Assembly: GCF_022347785.1 (NCBI RefSeq)
Contig: NZ_JAKRGA010000002.1
Location: forward strand, 868,001-932,000
From: Psychrobium sp. MM17-31
GTDB taxonomy: Bacteria > Pseudomonadota > Gammaproteobacteria > Enterobacterales > Psychrobiaceae
DNA: 64,000 bases
Reading direction: 5' to 3'
Of the stretch, positions 8,012-17,723 are shown piece after piece (the stretch's first letter is position 1; every line of letters begins with the position of its first letter). Below the pieces are notes generated by a model that saw only the letters and a list, made by a program, of their open reading frames with translations, was not told the DNA's origin and did no database searches. Position numbers and translations under genes: made by a program.

Positions 8012-8905
8012 ATGAATATTTTGATTACTGGCGGTACAGGCCTTATCGGCCGTTCATTTATCCATGCACTAACTCCAGACGCACAAGTCATACTGCTAAC
8101 TCGCTCGGTCCCCAAAGCACAATCAATGTTTAAAGAACGTCCGGTGTTGTGCGTTGAAAGTCTCGATGACGTCGATTTCAACAATATTGATGCCATTATC
8201 AATTTGGCTGGAGAGTCTATCGGAGATCGCCGTTGGAGTGAGAGTCAGAAGGAGAAGATTTGCCAAAGTCGTTGGCAAATGACGAGCCAATTAAATCAAG
8301 CTATCAACAGTGCCGAGCAAAAACCTCAGCTACTCATTTCTGGCAGCGCCATTGGCTATTACGGCCGTCAGGGCAATCAAATCATCAACGAAGATTATCA
8401 GCAATTTCACGATGAATTTACCCATCAGGTGTGTGCCAAATGGGAAGAGCTCGCTTTTGAAAATTTAAAACACGACATGCGCGTTTGTGTGTTGCGAACA
8501 GGCGTGGTGTTGAGCCGAGAAGGTGGCGCACTACCTAAAATGGCACAGCCCTTTAAATTAGGTGTTGGCGCGGTTATTGGTGATGGTCAGCAAGTATTAT
8601 CGTGGATCCATATCGACGATATGGTGGCCATAATTTTGGCGCTGTTAAATGAGAACTACTCTGGAGTGATTCACGCCACAGCTCCCGGCGCGGTGACCAA
8701 TCAGCAGTTTTCTAACGCCTTAGCTAAAACCTTACATCGCCCGTGCTGGTTTAAATTACCTAACTTTGTGATGAAATTAATGATGGGAGAGCAAGCAGAC
8801 TTAGTAATTTATGGCCAACGAGTATTGCCGCATAAACTAATCACACAAGGTTTTGAATTCCAGTACCCCGAAATAGGCGAGGCACTGGCTGATATTTATA
8901 GCTAG
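8012..8905 (+). CDS. TIGR01777 family epimerase (YfcH-like)
   Basis: 297 aa. The N-terminal ITGGTGLIGRSF is an NAD(P)-binding Rossmann motif. INLAGESIGDRRW, SGSAIGYYG and the C-terminal TPGAVT-like and GQRVLPHKL segments are hallmarks of the TIGR01777 (YfcH/SulA-homologue) extended-SDR family. The substrate is unknown. A strong Shine-Dalgarno (GAGGAGG at 7999-8005) precedes the ATG. The gene converges on hemH with only 2 nt between the stop codons and no visible terminator. In many ECF-photolyase clusters a YfcH-like protein is close by, which fits the possible shared promoter class upstream. Confidence 0.92.
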   Translation: MNILITGGTGLIGRSFIHALTPDAQVILLTRSVPKAQSMFKERPVLCVESLDDVDFNNIDAIINLAGESIGDRRWSESQKEKICQSRWQMTSQLNQAINSAEQKPQLLISGSAIGYYGRQGNQIINEDYQQFHDEFTHQVCAKWEELAFENLKHDMRVCVLRTGVVLSREGGALPKMAQPFKLGVGAVIGDGQQVLSWIHIDDMVAIILALLNENYSGVIHATAPGAVTNQQFSNALAKTLHRPCWFKLPNFVMKLMMGEQADLVIYGQRVLPHKLITQGFEFQYPEIGEALADIYS

Positions 8906-8907
8906 AC

Positions 8908-9987
8908 CTAGCTCTCTGCGCCAAATTGCTTGGCGCGAGTTACGCGGTTTTCAACATCATTATCAAGTTGCCAACCGCCTAAATGATTGTCCAGTAACGC
9001 TGTTAGTGCATCGATATGCGACTGGTCACTGTTTAACGCTTCGATATATTCAAAACGCTCACCACCCGCTTCTAAGAAGTAGTCACGATTTTCTTCGCCA
9101 ATCTCTTCAATAGTTTCTAAGCAATCGGCGCTAAAGCCCGGACAGACCACTTGCAGTGACTTAACACCCTGACTTGGCAACTCCTGTAGCGTGTGATCGG
9201 TATATGGCTTGAGCCACTCTTCGCGTCCAAAACGCGATTGGAAGGTGGTCATGTACTCTTCCTGATTTAGACCGAGCTTTTCCGCCACCAAACGCGAGGT
9301 TTTATAACACTCACAATGATACATGTCGCCATTAGTGAGGTAGCGTTTTGGAATGCCGTGGTAAGACAACACCAGCTTATCGGCGCGGCCGTGCTTGTCC
9401 CAATGTTGTTGAATCTTGTCAGCCAACGCATCGATATACGGCGTAAAATCGTGATAATTCTTAATAAAGCGCAGCTCGGGAATGGCGCGTCTTTTGGTTA
9501 ATGCTTTTGACACAGCATCGAATGTCGAGGCGGTTGTTGTCGCGCTGTATTGCGGATATAGCGGCAGAACAACGAGCTTCGTCACACCTTGTTTAAGCAT
9601 GCTGTCGATCATCGAATCAACCGATGGATTGCCATAGCGCATCGCAAATTCAACCACCACATCTTCACCGTACTTTTCAGTAAGCGCTGCGCGAACTTTC
9701 TCAGTCTTTCGCTTGGTGTGAATGAGTAACGGGGAGCCCTCTTCTGTCCACACCGTCTTATAAGCCGCGGCTGAACGGCTTGGTCTAAAGGTCAAAATAA
9801 TCAGATTAAGCACAAACCACCAAATAACACGGGGCACTTCCACCACGCGAGGATCTGACAAGAACTCTTTTAAATAACGGCGAAGCGCACCAGTAGTTGG
9901 CGCATCTGGCGTCCCTAAATTAGTCAACAGTACGCCAATTTTTGCTTTTTTAGCGTGAGTAAAATCCGTGTTATTAATGTATTTCAT
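8908..9987 (-). CDS. hemH: Ferrochelatase
   Basis: 359 aa. It contains KIGVLLTNLGTPDAPT near the N-terminus, FAMRYGNPS, LSYHGIPKRYL (the metal-binding His region), TFQSRFGREEWLKPYT and VVCPGFSADCLETIEEI, all ferrochelatase signatures. It inserts Fe2+ into protoporphyrin IX, the last step of protoheme synthesis, at the membrane face. The N-terminus is about 15 residues longer than typical. It is followed 19 nt upstream in the window by the end of lptG and reads away from it, so it is probably an independent unit. hemL is elsewhere in the same window. Confidence 0.96.
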   Translation of the reverse strand: MKYINNTDFTHAKKAKIGVLLTNLGTPDAPTTGALRRYLKEFLSDPRVVEVPRVIWWFVLNLIILTFRPSRSAAAYKTVWTEEGSPLLIHTKRKTEKVRAALTEKYGEDVVVEFAMRYGNPSVDSMIDSMLKQGVTKLVVLPLYPQYSATTTASTFDAVSKALTKRRAIPELRFIKNYHDFTPYIDALADKIQQHWDKHGRADKLVLSYHGIPKRYLTNGDMYHCECYKTSRLVAEKLGLNQEEYMTTFQSRFGREEWLKPYTDHTLQELPSQGVKSLQVVCPGFSADCLETIEEIGEENRDYFLEAGGERFEYIEALNSDQSHIDALTALLDNHLGGWQLDNDVENRVTRAKQFGAES

Positions 9988-10006
9988 CGATATTCAACAA
10001 CGTCAA

Positions 10007-11071
10007 TTAAGTGCGCTTATTTAAGAAATAAACCGCGATGGTTAAAAACAGAATACTTGGCAACACAGCACCAAAAACCGCAGGCACTTGGTACACCAAA
10101 CTAATAGGGCCAAAGGCGGCATTACTCAGATGGAAAGCAAAACCAGTGATAACCCCCATCACCAAACGCGCCCCCATACTTACACTGCGCAGCGGGCCAA
10201 AAACAAACGACAATGCCAACAGCATCATTACCGCAACGGTTAGAGGCTGCATAATCTTGCGCCATAGCGCCAAGTCATAAACTGAAGTTTCTTGTTTATT
10301 GGCTTCAAGGTAATCAAGATAATCTGTTAATCCTTGAATAGATAAGGACTCTGGTTTTACTGTAACAACGCCTAACTTGTCTGGCGTTAAACTCGACGTC
10401 CAAGGCAACATTTCGGTATTAGTTACCGAGGTCGACACAGCGTTGTACTCGGTTTGATGCACATCTTGCAGCACCCAGTGATCTTTCTCAAAAGTAGCAA
10501 CAGCGGCTTTGGTGATTTTTTGCAGCGTTTTATTGTCGTCAAACTGATAAATTGAAACCTTGTTTAATAGTCCAGTTTCAATAACCTTGCTTACGTGGAC
10601 AAAGTTTGGACCATCTTTAGCCCATAATCCGCGCTCACTCTTTATTAGACTACCGCCGGAAATTTCTTGGGTCCGTTTGTTAACCGCTTCCCGCTCTGCC
10701 CAAGGTGCGCCCCATTCTCCCAGCATCATCACTAGAATCATCAGTGGAATAGCAGTTTTCATCACCGAAATAATAACTTGTAATTTAGAGATGCCTGCCG
10801 CTTGTATGACCACAAGTTCACTGTTGCTTGCCATCATGCCAAGGCCAATTAGTGCCCCAAGCAATGCCGCCATCGGAAAGAAGATTTCGATATCTCGTGG
10901 CACCATATACAACACGTAAATTGCCGCATCAAACATCGAATAACTGCCTTGCCCCACCGATTTTAACTGCTCGACAAATTTTAGCATCGAGCTAAGTCCG
11001 ACTAGGATCAGCAAACAGAAAGCCATGGTCGTTGCGATGTTTTTCGCAATATATCTATCTAAGATATTCAT
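10007..11071 (-). CDS. lptG: LPS export ABC transporter permease LptG
   Basis: 354 aa. The N-terminal MNILDRYIAKNIATTM is the LptG start. Six membrane segments are arranged three N-terminal and three C-terminal, flanking a periplasmic beta-jellyroll with SGGSLIKSERGLWAKDG. With LptF and the ATPase LptB it extracts lipopolysaccharide from the inner membrane and passes it to LptC/LptA and finally to LptD, also encoded in this window. The start overlaps the lptF stop by one base, so they are translationally coupled. Confidence 0.95.
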   Translation of the reverse strand: MNILDRYIAKNIATTMAFCLLILVGLSSMLKFVEQLKSVGQGSYSMFDAAIYVLYMVPRDIEIFFPMAALLGALIGLGMMASNSELVVIQAAGISKLQVIISVMKTAIPLMILVMMLGEWGAPWAEREAVNKRTQEISGGSLIKSERGLWAKDGPNFVHVSKVIETGLLNKVSIYQFDDNKTLQKITKAAVATFEKDHWVLQDVHQTEYNAVSTSVTNTEMLPWTSSLTPDKLGVVTVKPESLSIQGLTDYLDYLEANKQETSVYDLALWRKIMQPLTVAVMMLLALSFVFGPLRSVSMGARLVMGVITGFAFHLSNAAFGPISLVYQVPAVFGAVLPSILFLTIAVYFLNKRT

Positions 11072-12189
11072 TAGGCATGCGCTCCCTTGTTCTTATTACG
11101 AGAAAGCATCATGCGTACATAAACCCCTAATTCACGCTCTTTCATTAACAAGGCTAAGCCCAGCACAAAGGCTGATATGTGGATCCACCACAAGCCAAAT
11201 TCCATTGGAATAACTTCGTCTTCTAGCGCACTACGCCCCGCCATAAGCATCACGTAATAACCGAGGAATAACATTATCGCTGGGAATAATTTAGCGAATT
11301 TACCCTGACGCGGATTCACTCGTGCCAGCGGCACCGCAATCAGCGTAAGCATAGGGACAGTCAACGGAATAGCAATGCGCCAATGAACTTCCGCCATCGA
11401 ATCAACATCGCCATTTTCAATCAATTGCATCAGCGGAATAGCACTTAATTTACGGCGGCGCTGCTCTACTTCCTGCTCTTTGATTTGCATTTGATATTCA
11501 GAAAATTCAATCTGTGTTCCGGCAGCTTCACCGGCGACACCTTGATAACGACGACCGTCATTAAGTTGTAATTGCTCAGAGCCAGAGGCTTCTTCTAGCA
11601 CGTTACCTTGAGTGGCTATAACCACACTAGACTCTTGTACAACGTCTTCTTCGCTTGGCATCTGTGCTACAAAAACATGATTGAGCTGTCCGTCATCTAT
11701 GGATTCGACGTAAATCACTGCTTTTTTGTTAGAGGAATACTGGAAACGCCCCGGCGCCAATGAGGAAATCCCCGCCTGAGCTTGCGACTCTTCAACCACC
11801 TGATATTCTTTTTCTTGAGCCCAAGGGCCGAGCCAAATACTGTTGAGGCCCGCAACGCACATCATAATAAACGCCAATACCAAAGTAACACGTGTAACAT
11901 ACCATTCGCTGATACCTGTGGCGTGCATCACCGTCATTTCACTGTCGGCATACATGCGAGAATGCGCCATGAGAATGCCTAAGAACAAACTCAGTGGCAG
12001 AATGAGACCGGCTAATTTGGGCAGATTAAGCGCAATTAATGTCGCTACGAGTTCGCCCGGGAGATCACCATCAACAGCATCAGCTAATGTACGTACGAAC
12101 TTATTGCTAATAAAGATCGCCATAAGTACAAATAAAACGGCCATTTGTGACTTTAATGCTTCTCGAATCAAATAACTAAAAATAATCAA
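11071..12189 (-). CDS. lptF: LPS export ABC transporter permease LptF
   Basis: 372 aa. The start is a TTG at 12189; the resulting MIIFSYLIREALKSQ aligns with the well-known LptF N-terminus, and GGA lies about 8 nt upstream. Motifs LNLPKLAGLILPLSLFLG and AQAGISSLAPGRFQYS are characteristic. There are six transmembrane helices and a periplasmic domain. It is divergent from pepA across a 219-nt spacer, the classical gammaproteobacterial arrangement lptG-lptF / pepA-holC-valS. Confidence 0.95.
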   Translation of the reverse strand: MIIFSYLIREALKSQMAVLFVLMAIFISNKFVRTLADAVDGDLPGELVATLIALNLPKLAGLILPLSLFLGILMAHSRMYADSEMTVMHATGISEWYVTRVTLVLAFIMMCVAGLNSIWLGPWAQEKEYQVVEESQAQAGISSLAPGRFQYSSNKKAVIYVESIDDGQLNHVFVAQMPSEEDVVQESSVVIATQGNVLEEASGSEQLQLNDGRRYQGVAGEAAGTQIEFSEYQMQIKEQEVEQRRRKLSAIPLMQLIENGDVDSMAEVHWRIAIPLTVPMLTLIAVPLARVNPRQGKFAKLFPAIMLFLGYYVMLMAGRSALEDEVIPMEFGLWWIHISAFVLGLALLMKERELGVYVRMMLSRNKNKGAHA

Positions 12190-12408
12190 ATGTGTTTTCC
12201 GTCACTAAACTTACAATTTTACTGTCAACAGCCTATTATTTCGGTAGACTATTCGTTTTCGCTAGTTAATTTATGGATTTTTGGTAAATTAACCTAGAGT
12301 ATTTTTATTTTACGCTAACACAACAGGCCAATGGTAGACCTTTGTGAGGACGCATCTCACTATTATCTAATAAATAGCGGCCTTTGTCTTTAAGAACTAG
12401 GAGAGCTC

Positions 12409-13920
12409 ATGGAGTTCAATGTAAAAAGTGGTAGCCCAGAGAAACAACGCAGCGCTTGTATCGTTGTTGGCGTATTTGAGCCACGACGTTTATCACCCAT
12501 TGCAGAGCAATTAGACAAAATCAGCGACGGCTACATCAGCAATTTATTACGCCGTGGCGATTTAGAAGGAAAAGCAGGACAAACCCTGTTATTACACCAC
12601 GTAGACAATATTTTAAGCGAACGCGTTTTATTAGTTGGCTGTGGTAAAGAGCGTGAGTTAGACGAGCGTCAGTACAAACAAATTATCAATAAAACAATTA
12701 GTACGCTTAACGAAACTGGCTCAATGGAAGCCGTGTGTTTCCTGACTGAATTACATGTAAAAGGTCGCGATACTTACTGGAAAGTTCGCCAAGCCGTTGA
12801 AGCAACCAACAATGGCCTATATGTATTTGACGCGCTTAAAAGCAAAAAAGACGAGACCCGTCGCCCACTGCGCAAATTAGTATTTAACGTGCCAACGCGC
12901 CGCGAACTATCTGTTGGCGAGCAAGCAATTAATCACGGTAACGCCGTTTCAGCAGGAATGAGCCTGTGTAAAGACGTGGCAAATATGCCACCAAACATTT
13001 GTAACCCAGCTTACCTTGCACGCCAAGCTCGTCAATTAGGCGAACAATGTGAAAAAGTTAACGTTGAGGTGATTGGTGAAGAGCAAATGGCAGAATTAGG
13101 TATGGAATCATACCTAGCCGTTGGCCGTGGTAGTGACAACGAATCACAAATGACCATCATCAAATACCAAGGCGCACCAGATTCTGATACCAAACCAATT
13201 GTTCTAGTTGGTAAAGGCTTGACCTTTGATTCAGGTGGTATTTCACTAAAACCAGGCGAAGGCATGGACGAAATGAAATACGACATGGGTGGCGCAGCTG
13301 GTGTATTAGGTACGATGAAGTCGTTGGTTGAATTAGATTTACCAATCAACGTGATTGGCGTATTAGCTGGCTGTGAAAATATGCCATCGTCTAACGCTTA
13401 TCGCCCAGGTGATATCCTAACTACCATGTCTGGCCAAACCGTAGAAGTGTTAAATACCGACGCCGAAGGCCGACTAGTGTTGTGTGACGTATTAACTTAC
13501 GTTGAACGCTTCGATCCTGAGCTAGTTATTGATACAGCGACCTTAACGGGTGCGGTTATTGTTGCACTAGGTAAACACGCTTGTGGCGTGATGAGTAATC
13601 ACAACCCTCTAGCACATGAAATTCTAAACGCTGGTGAGCAATCGAGTGACCGTGGTTGGCGCTTACCGATTTGGGACGAGTATCAAGAGCAACTTAACAG
13701 TCCATTTGCTGATTTCACCAACTTAGGTGGTCGTGCAGCTGGTACTATTACTGCGGCTTGTTTCTTATCGCGCTTTACTAAAAAGTACAACTGGGCACAC
13801 ATTGATGTTGCCGGCACGGCTTGGAATAGCGGCGCCAATAAAGGCTCAACTGGCCGTCCAGTACCACTGTTAACTCAGTTCTTACTTAACCGTGCGGATA
13901 ATTCATCTAGCGCAGAGTAA
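12409..13920 (+). CDS. pepA: Leucyl aminopeptidase
   Basis: 503 aa, the family's normal length. The C-terminal catalytic domain shows [30 protein letters not shown] and NTDAEGRL (about residues 349-356), containing the two-zinc ligands. The N-terminal DNA-binding/macro-like domain is also present. It is a cytosolic hexameric M17 aminopeptidase. In E. coli PepA also acts as a transcription factor and in Xer recombination; that extra role is not testable here. Ribosome binding site AGGAG lies just before the ATG. holC and valS follow. Confidence 0.96.
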   Translation: MEFNVKSGSPEKQRSACIVVGVFEPRRLSPIAEQLDKISDGYISNLLRRGDLEGKAGQTLLLHHVDNILSERVLLVGCGKERELDERQYKQIINKTISTLNETGSMEAVCFLTELHVKGRDTYWKVRQAVEATNNGLYVFDALKSKKDETRRPLRKLVFNVPTRRELSVGEQAINHGNAVSAGMSLCKDVANMPPNICNPAYLARQARQLGEQCEKVNVEVIGEEQMAELGMESYLAVGRGSDNESQMTIIKYQGAPDSDTKPIVLVGKGLTFDSGGISLKPGEGMDEMKYDMGGAAGVLGTMKSLVELDLPINVIGVLAGCENMPSSNAYRPGDILTTMSGQTVEVLNTDAEGRLVLCDVLTYVERFDPELVIDTATLTGAVIVALGKHACGVMSNHNPLAHEILNAGEQSSDRGWRLPIWDEYQEQLNSPFADFTNLGGRAAGTITAACFLSRFTKKYNWAHIDVAGTAWNSGANKGSTGRPVPLLTQFLLNRADNSSSAE

Positions 13921-13938
13921 TCACTATTTAACACCCTA

Positions 13939-13965
13939 AAAGGCAACCACTCGTTGGTTGCCTTT
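13939..13965 (+). terminator. Hairpin between pepA and holC
   Basis: An 11-bp perfect stem (AAAGGCAACCA / TGGTTGCCTTT) with a 5-nt loop follows the pepA stop. The T-run after the stem is short, so it is probably an attenuating or 3'-end stabilising hairpin that lets some transcription through to holC and valS. Confidence 0.6.
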
Positions 13966-13978
13966 GAGATCATAGAAT

Positions 13979-14404
13979 ATGGCAACGACATTTTATCCCC
14001 TAGCAGAACAAGACAACGAACAAGAAGCATTACTCGCTAAAGTATGCCAATTGTGTGGCGATCTCTACGGCCAAGGATTACGCGTTTTCGTTGCCACCAA
14101 TGATGTCAAAACCGCCGAACAATTAGATGAATTGATGTGGAAACTGCCAAGCGAGCAGTTCATTCCCCACAATTTACAGGGTGAAGGCCCTCATTATGGC
14201 GCGCCAATCGAAATTGGCCACCAGCCACCGCAGACCCGGCGCCAAGTTTTAATAAATTTGTGTCACCCTTTGCCGCAATTTGCGGTAAAATTCACGCAAA
14301 TTATCGACTTTATTCCTAACGACCCAGCCCACAAGCAGCAAGCGAGAGAGCGATTTCACCACTATCGCCAATTAAACCTCGCTCCGCAAATGGCCGCTGA
14401 GTAG
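13979..14404 (+). CDS. holC: DNA polymerase III chi subunit
   Basis: 141 aa. It starts MATTFYPLAEQDNEQEALL and contains LCGDLYGQGLRVFVATND, the WKLPSEQFIPHNL core and RRQVLINLCHPLP, as in HolC. The chi subunit links the clamp loader (through psi) to single-strand binding protein during replication. Its place between pepA and valS is the conserved gammaproteobacterial order. ATG at 13979 is 14 nt after the hairpin; valS starts 32 nt downstream. Confidence 0.93.
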   Translation: MATTFYPLAEQDNEQEALLAKVCQLCGDLYGQGLRVFVATNDVKTAEQLDELMWKLPSEQFIPHNLQGEGPHYGAPIEIGHQPPQTRRQVLINLCHPLPQFAVKFTQIIDFIPNDPAHKQQARERFHHYRQLNLAPQMAAE

Positions 14405-14436
14405 TTTGACAACATCAACACAGAAAGATTTTGACC

Positions 14437-17199
14437 ATGGAAAAAACCTATAACCCTAGCGCTATCGAGCAAACCATTTACAAGAAGTGGGAAGCCAGCG
14501 AGCAATTTAAACCAAGTGGCGACACCAATGCGCCGAGTTACTGTATTTTATTGCCACCGCCGAATGTCACGGGTAGCTTGCACATGGGTCATGCGTTCCA
14601 GCACACCATCATGGATGCCCTAACCCGTTATCACCGCATGGACGGCGACAACACTTTATGGCAACCAGGTACTGACCACGCCGGTATCGCAACGCAAATG
14701 GTTGTAGAGCGTCAATTAGAAGCTCAAGGGCTTTCTCGTCACGATCTAGGTCGTGATAAATTCGTTGAAAAAATCTGGGAATGGAAAGAACAATCTGGCG
14801 GCACTATCACTAGCCAAATGCGCCGTTTAGGTACATCACCTGATTGGTCTCGTGAAGCCTTCACCATGGACGACGATCTATCAAACGCCGTACAAGAAGT
14901 GTTTATCTCGCTATTTGAAGAAGATCTAATCTACCGTGGTAAGCGTTTAGTAAACTGGGATCCAGTACTTAACACCGCCGTATCTGATCTCGAAGTAGAA
15001 AATACCGAAGAAAACGGTCACATGTGGCACATGCGCTACCCACTAGCCGATGGCAGTGGTGAGCTTGTTGTTGCAACGACCCGTCCAGAAACCATGCTAG
15101 GTGATAGCGCAGTCGCTGTTCATCCAGAAGACGAGCGTTACGCGCACCTTGTTGGTCAAGAAATCAAACTGCCATTAACGGGTCGTTTAATTCCAATTAT
15201 CGCCGACGATTACGTTGATCCAGAATTCGGTACTGGTTGTGTGAAAATCACTCCGGCACACGATTTTAACGATTACGAAATGGGTCAGCGTCACGACTTA
15301 CCGCTAATCAATATTCTGACAAAAGAAGCCACCATGAATCACGAATGCCCAGAGCAATACCGTGGTTTAGATCGCTTTGACGCGCGTAAGCAAATCGTCA
15401 GCGATTTAGAAGAGCAAGGCTTCCTAGTAGAAATCAAACCACACAAATTAATGGTACCGCGCGGCGACCGCACTGGCGCTGTAATCGAGCCACTATTAAC
15501 TGACCAGTGGTATGTAAAAGCAGGTCCATTAGCCGAGCCAGCGATTGAAGCTGTGCGCAGTGGCGAGATTAAATTTGTACCAGAGAACTGGGACAAGACT
15601 TACTACAACTGGATGGATAACATTCAAGACTGGTGTATCTCTCGTCAACTGTGGTGGGGTCACCGCATCCCAGCGTGGTACGACGAACAAGATAACTTCT
15701 ACGTTGGCCGCGACGAAGCCGATGTACGCGCTAAGCACAACCTTGGCGATGACGTGAAACTGCGTCAAGACGAAGACGTATTAGATACTTGGTTCTCATC
15801 AGCATTATGGCCATTTGCAACTATGGGCTGGCCTGAGAAAACACCAGAGCTAGAGACTTTCGTACCAAGCTCAGTGCTGGTAACTGGTTTTGACATCATC
15901 TTCTTCTGGGTTGCCCGTATGATCATGATGACTAAGAAGTTCACAGGTCAGGTGCCATTTAAAGAAATCTACATCACGGGTCTTATCTGTGATGAACAAG
16001 GCAACAAGATGTCGAAATCGAAAGGTAACGTGTTAGATCCTATCGATCTACTAGACGGTATCACCATCGAAGATCTCGTTGCTAAGCGTACTAGCGGCAT
16101 GATGCAGCCTCAAAAAGCGGCGAAAATTGAAAAAGCCACACGTAATCAATTCCCAGAAGGTATTGATTCATACGGCACCGACGCACTACGTTTCACTTTC
16201 GCAGCACTAGCGTCAGCCAACCGCGAAATCAGCTTCGATTTAGGTCGTGTTGAAGGTTACCGCAACTTCTGTAACAAGCTGTGGAACGCGAGCCGTTACG
16301 TATTAATGCATACCGAAGAGCAAGAGTTCTTAACAGGTGACGATCAAGAATACAGTCTCGCGGATCGTTGGATCAACGCTAAGCTACAAGAAGTGACAGA
16401 GCAATACCGCAAGCACCTTGATACTTACCGCTTTGACCTTGCTGCACAAGCCATTTACGAATTCACATGGAATCAGTTCTGTGGTTGGTACCTAGAGCTA
16501 ACTAAACCAGTATTATTCAAAGGCACCGAAGCACAGCAAAAAGGTACGCGTAAGACACTAGCACAAGTATTAGAAACGACATTGCGTTTACTACACCCAT
16601 TAATGCCATACATCACCGAAGAGATTTGGCAGCGTGTTGCACCGCTAGCAGGCATCCACGGCGATACCATTATGAGTCAGCCGTTCCCTAAAGCGGACAG
16701 CGCCCTAATGGACACAACAGCCCTTAACGATCTAGAGTGGGTTAAAGACTTTATCGTTGGTATTCGTAACATTCGCGGCGAAATGGACATCAGTCCAAAC
16801 AAACCGCTTAATGTATTACTGAAAAACCTAAACGACGAAGACAAGCGTCGCCTAGAAGACAACAGCGCGTTCTTACAGGCACTAGCGAAAATCGAAAGCT
16901 TCGACGTATTAGCCGATGATGCGGAAGCTCCAGCGAGTGCAACAGCACTGGTAGGCGCGATGGAAATTTTGATTCCAATGGCAGGCCTAATCGACAAAGA
17001 CGCTGAATTAACGCGTATTAACAAGGCACTGGAAAAGATCCAAAAAGATCTAGACCGTACCTCAGGTAAGCTAAACAACGAGCGTTTCGTGAGTAAAGCA
17101 CCAGCAGACGTTATCGCTAAAGAGCGCGAGAAGTTAGCAGAAATGGAAGCAACCGTTGCCAAGTTAAAAGAACAACAAGCAACAATTGAAGCGCTTTAA
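14437..17199 (+). CDS. valS: Valyl-tRNA synthetase
   Basis: 920 aa from the ATG at 14437; an in-frame TTG two codons upstream is less likely, as AGAAAG precedes the ATG at a suitable distance. Class I signatures are present: [15 protein letters not shown] (HIGH motif, about residues 48-51) and [10 protein letters not shown] (KMSKS, about residue 525). The editing domain has [17 protein letters not shown]. The C-terminal coiled coil (about 855-918, [18 protein letters not shown]) is intact. It charges tRNA-Val. A strong bidirectional terminator follows. Confidence 0.97.
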   Translation: MEKTYNPSAIEQTIYKKWEASEQFKPSGDTNAPSYCILLPPPNVTGSLHMGHAFQHTIMDALTRYHRMDGDNTLWQPGTDHAGIATQMVVERQLEAQGLSRHDLGRDKFVEKIWEWKEQSGGTITSQMRRLGTSPDWSREAFTMDDDLSNAVQEVFISLFEEDLIYRGKRLVNWDPVLNTAVSDLEVENTEENGHMWHMRYPLADGSGELVVATTRPETMLGDSAVAVHPEDERYAHLVGQEIKLPLTGRLIPIIADDYVDPEFGTGCVKITPAHDFNDYEMGQRHDLPLINILTKEATMNHECPEQYRGLDRFDARKQIVSDLEEQGFLVEIKPHKLMVPRGDRTGAVIEPLLTDQWYVKAGPLAEPAIEAVRSGEIKFVPENWDKTYYNWMDNIQDWCISRQLWWGHRIPAWYDEQDNFYVGRDEADVRAKHNLGDDVKLRQDEDVLDTWFSSALWPFATMGWPEKTPELETFVPSSVLVTGFDIIFFWVARMIMMTKKFTGQVPFKEIYITGLICDEQGNKMSKSKGNVLDPIDLLDGITIEDLVAKRTSGMMQPQKAAKIEKATRNQFPEGIDSYGTDALRFTFAALASANREISFDLGRVEGYRNFCNKLWNASRYVLMHTEEQEFLTGDDQEYSLADRWINAKLQEVTEQYRKHLDTYRFDLAAQAIYEFTWNQFCGWYLELTKPVLFKGTEAQQKGTRKTLAQVLETTLRLLHPLMPYITEEIWQRVAPLAGIHGDTIMSQPFPKADSALMDTTALNDLEWVKDFIVGIRNIRGEMDISPNKPLNVLLKNLNDEDKRRLEDNSAFLQALAKIESFDVLADDAEAPASATALVGAMEILIPMAGLIDKDAELTRINKALEKIQKDLDRTSGKLNNERFVSKAPADVIAKEREKLAEMEATVAKLKEQQATIEAL

Positions 17200-17225
17200 T
17201 AGCGCTTCTTTAAAGCTTCAAATAA

Positions 17226-17259
17226 AAAAGGCCGACGTTAGCAATAACGTCGGCCTTTT
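17226..17259. terminator. Bidirectional terminator valS / cytochrome c
   Basis: A 15-bp perfect stem, AAAAGGCCGACGTTA and its complement, encloses a GCAA tetraloop. A-run and T-run flank it on both sides, so it can end transcription of valS (plus) and of the convergent cytochrome gene (minus). Confidence 0.9.
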
Positions 17260-17277
17260 AAATGGATTTTTAAAAGC

Positions 17278-17592
17278 TTATTTTAATGAACTAAAGTAAG
17301 CCGCGATGTTTTCGATATCAGCGTCAGATAACAAACCAGCCATCGGGTACATTAACGCTGATTGACCACCAGTACGAGTTTTGTCGCGGAAGGCTTTTAA
17401 CGAAGTGATAATGTACTTCTCGTTTTGACCTTTTAGGTGTGGATAACCGTCTAATACTGCTTTGCCATCCATGCCATGACAACCAGCACACATAGCCGCT
17501 TTCGCTTTACCAGCCGCAGCATCACCTGCAGCATTTGCCGCCAACGGCGCAGCAAGCATCAACGCTAACGCGATTGATTTTTTGTTTAACAT
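17278..17592 (-). CDS. Periplasmic c-type cytochrome (cytochrome c553-like)
   Basis: 104 aa. A Sec signal peptide (MLNKKSIALALMLAAPLAANA) is followed by a mature domain of about 83 residues with one haem motif, CAGCH (about residues 34-38). A C-terminal Met in the region ALMYPMAGLL probably supplies the sixth ligand, then a helix DADIENIAAYFSSL. This is a class I monohaem electron carrier in the periplasm. Partner enzymes cannot be named from context. It is a single-gene unit ending at the shared terminator. Confidence 0.9.
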   Translation of the reverse strand: MLNKKSIALALMLAAPLAANAAGDAAAGKAKAAMCAGCHGMDGKAVLDGYPHLKGQNEKYIITSLKAFRDKTRTGGQSALMYPMAGLLSDADIENIAAYFSSLK

Positions 17593-17723
17593 AATAATCT
17601 CCTGATTTTTATTAATACTATTGCTTCACAAATTTTTATTGCAATGACTGCTGTTCTTAAAATAGCTGAATTTATTATTATTATTGATTATGCTAAGCCA
17701 GATGCCATTTACCTTAACTTAAT

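Noticed and set aside
15339-15768. Antisense frames within valS (and similar ones within rapA, lptF and pdxA)
   Set aside because: Shadows of strongly coding genes in a codon-biased sequence; no own ribosome sites or family patterns.
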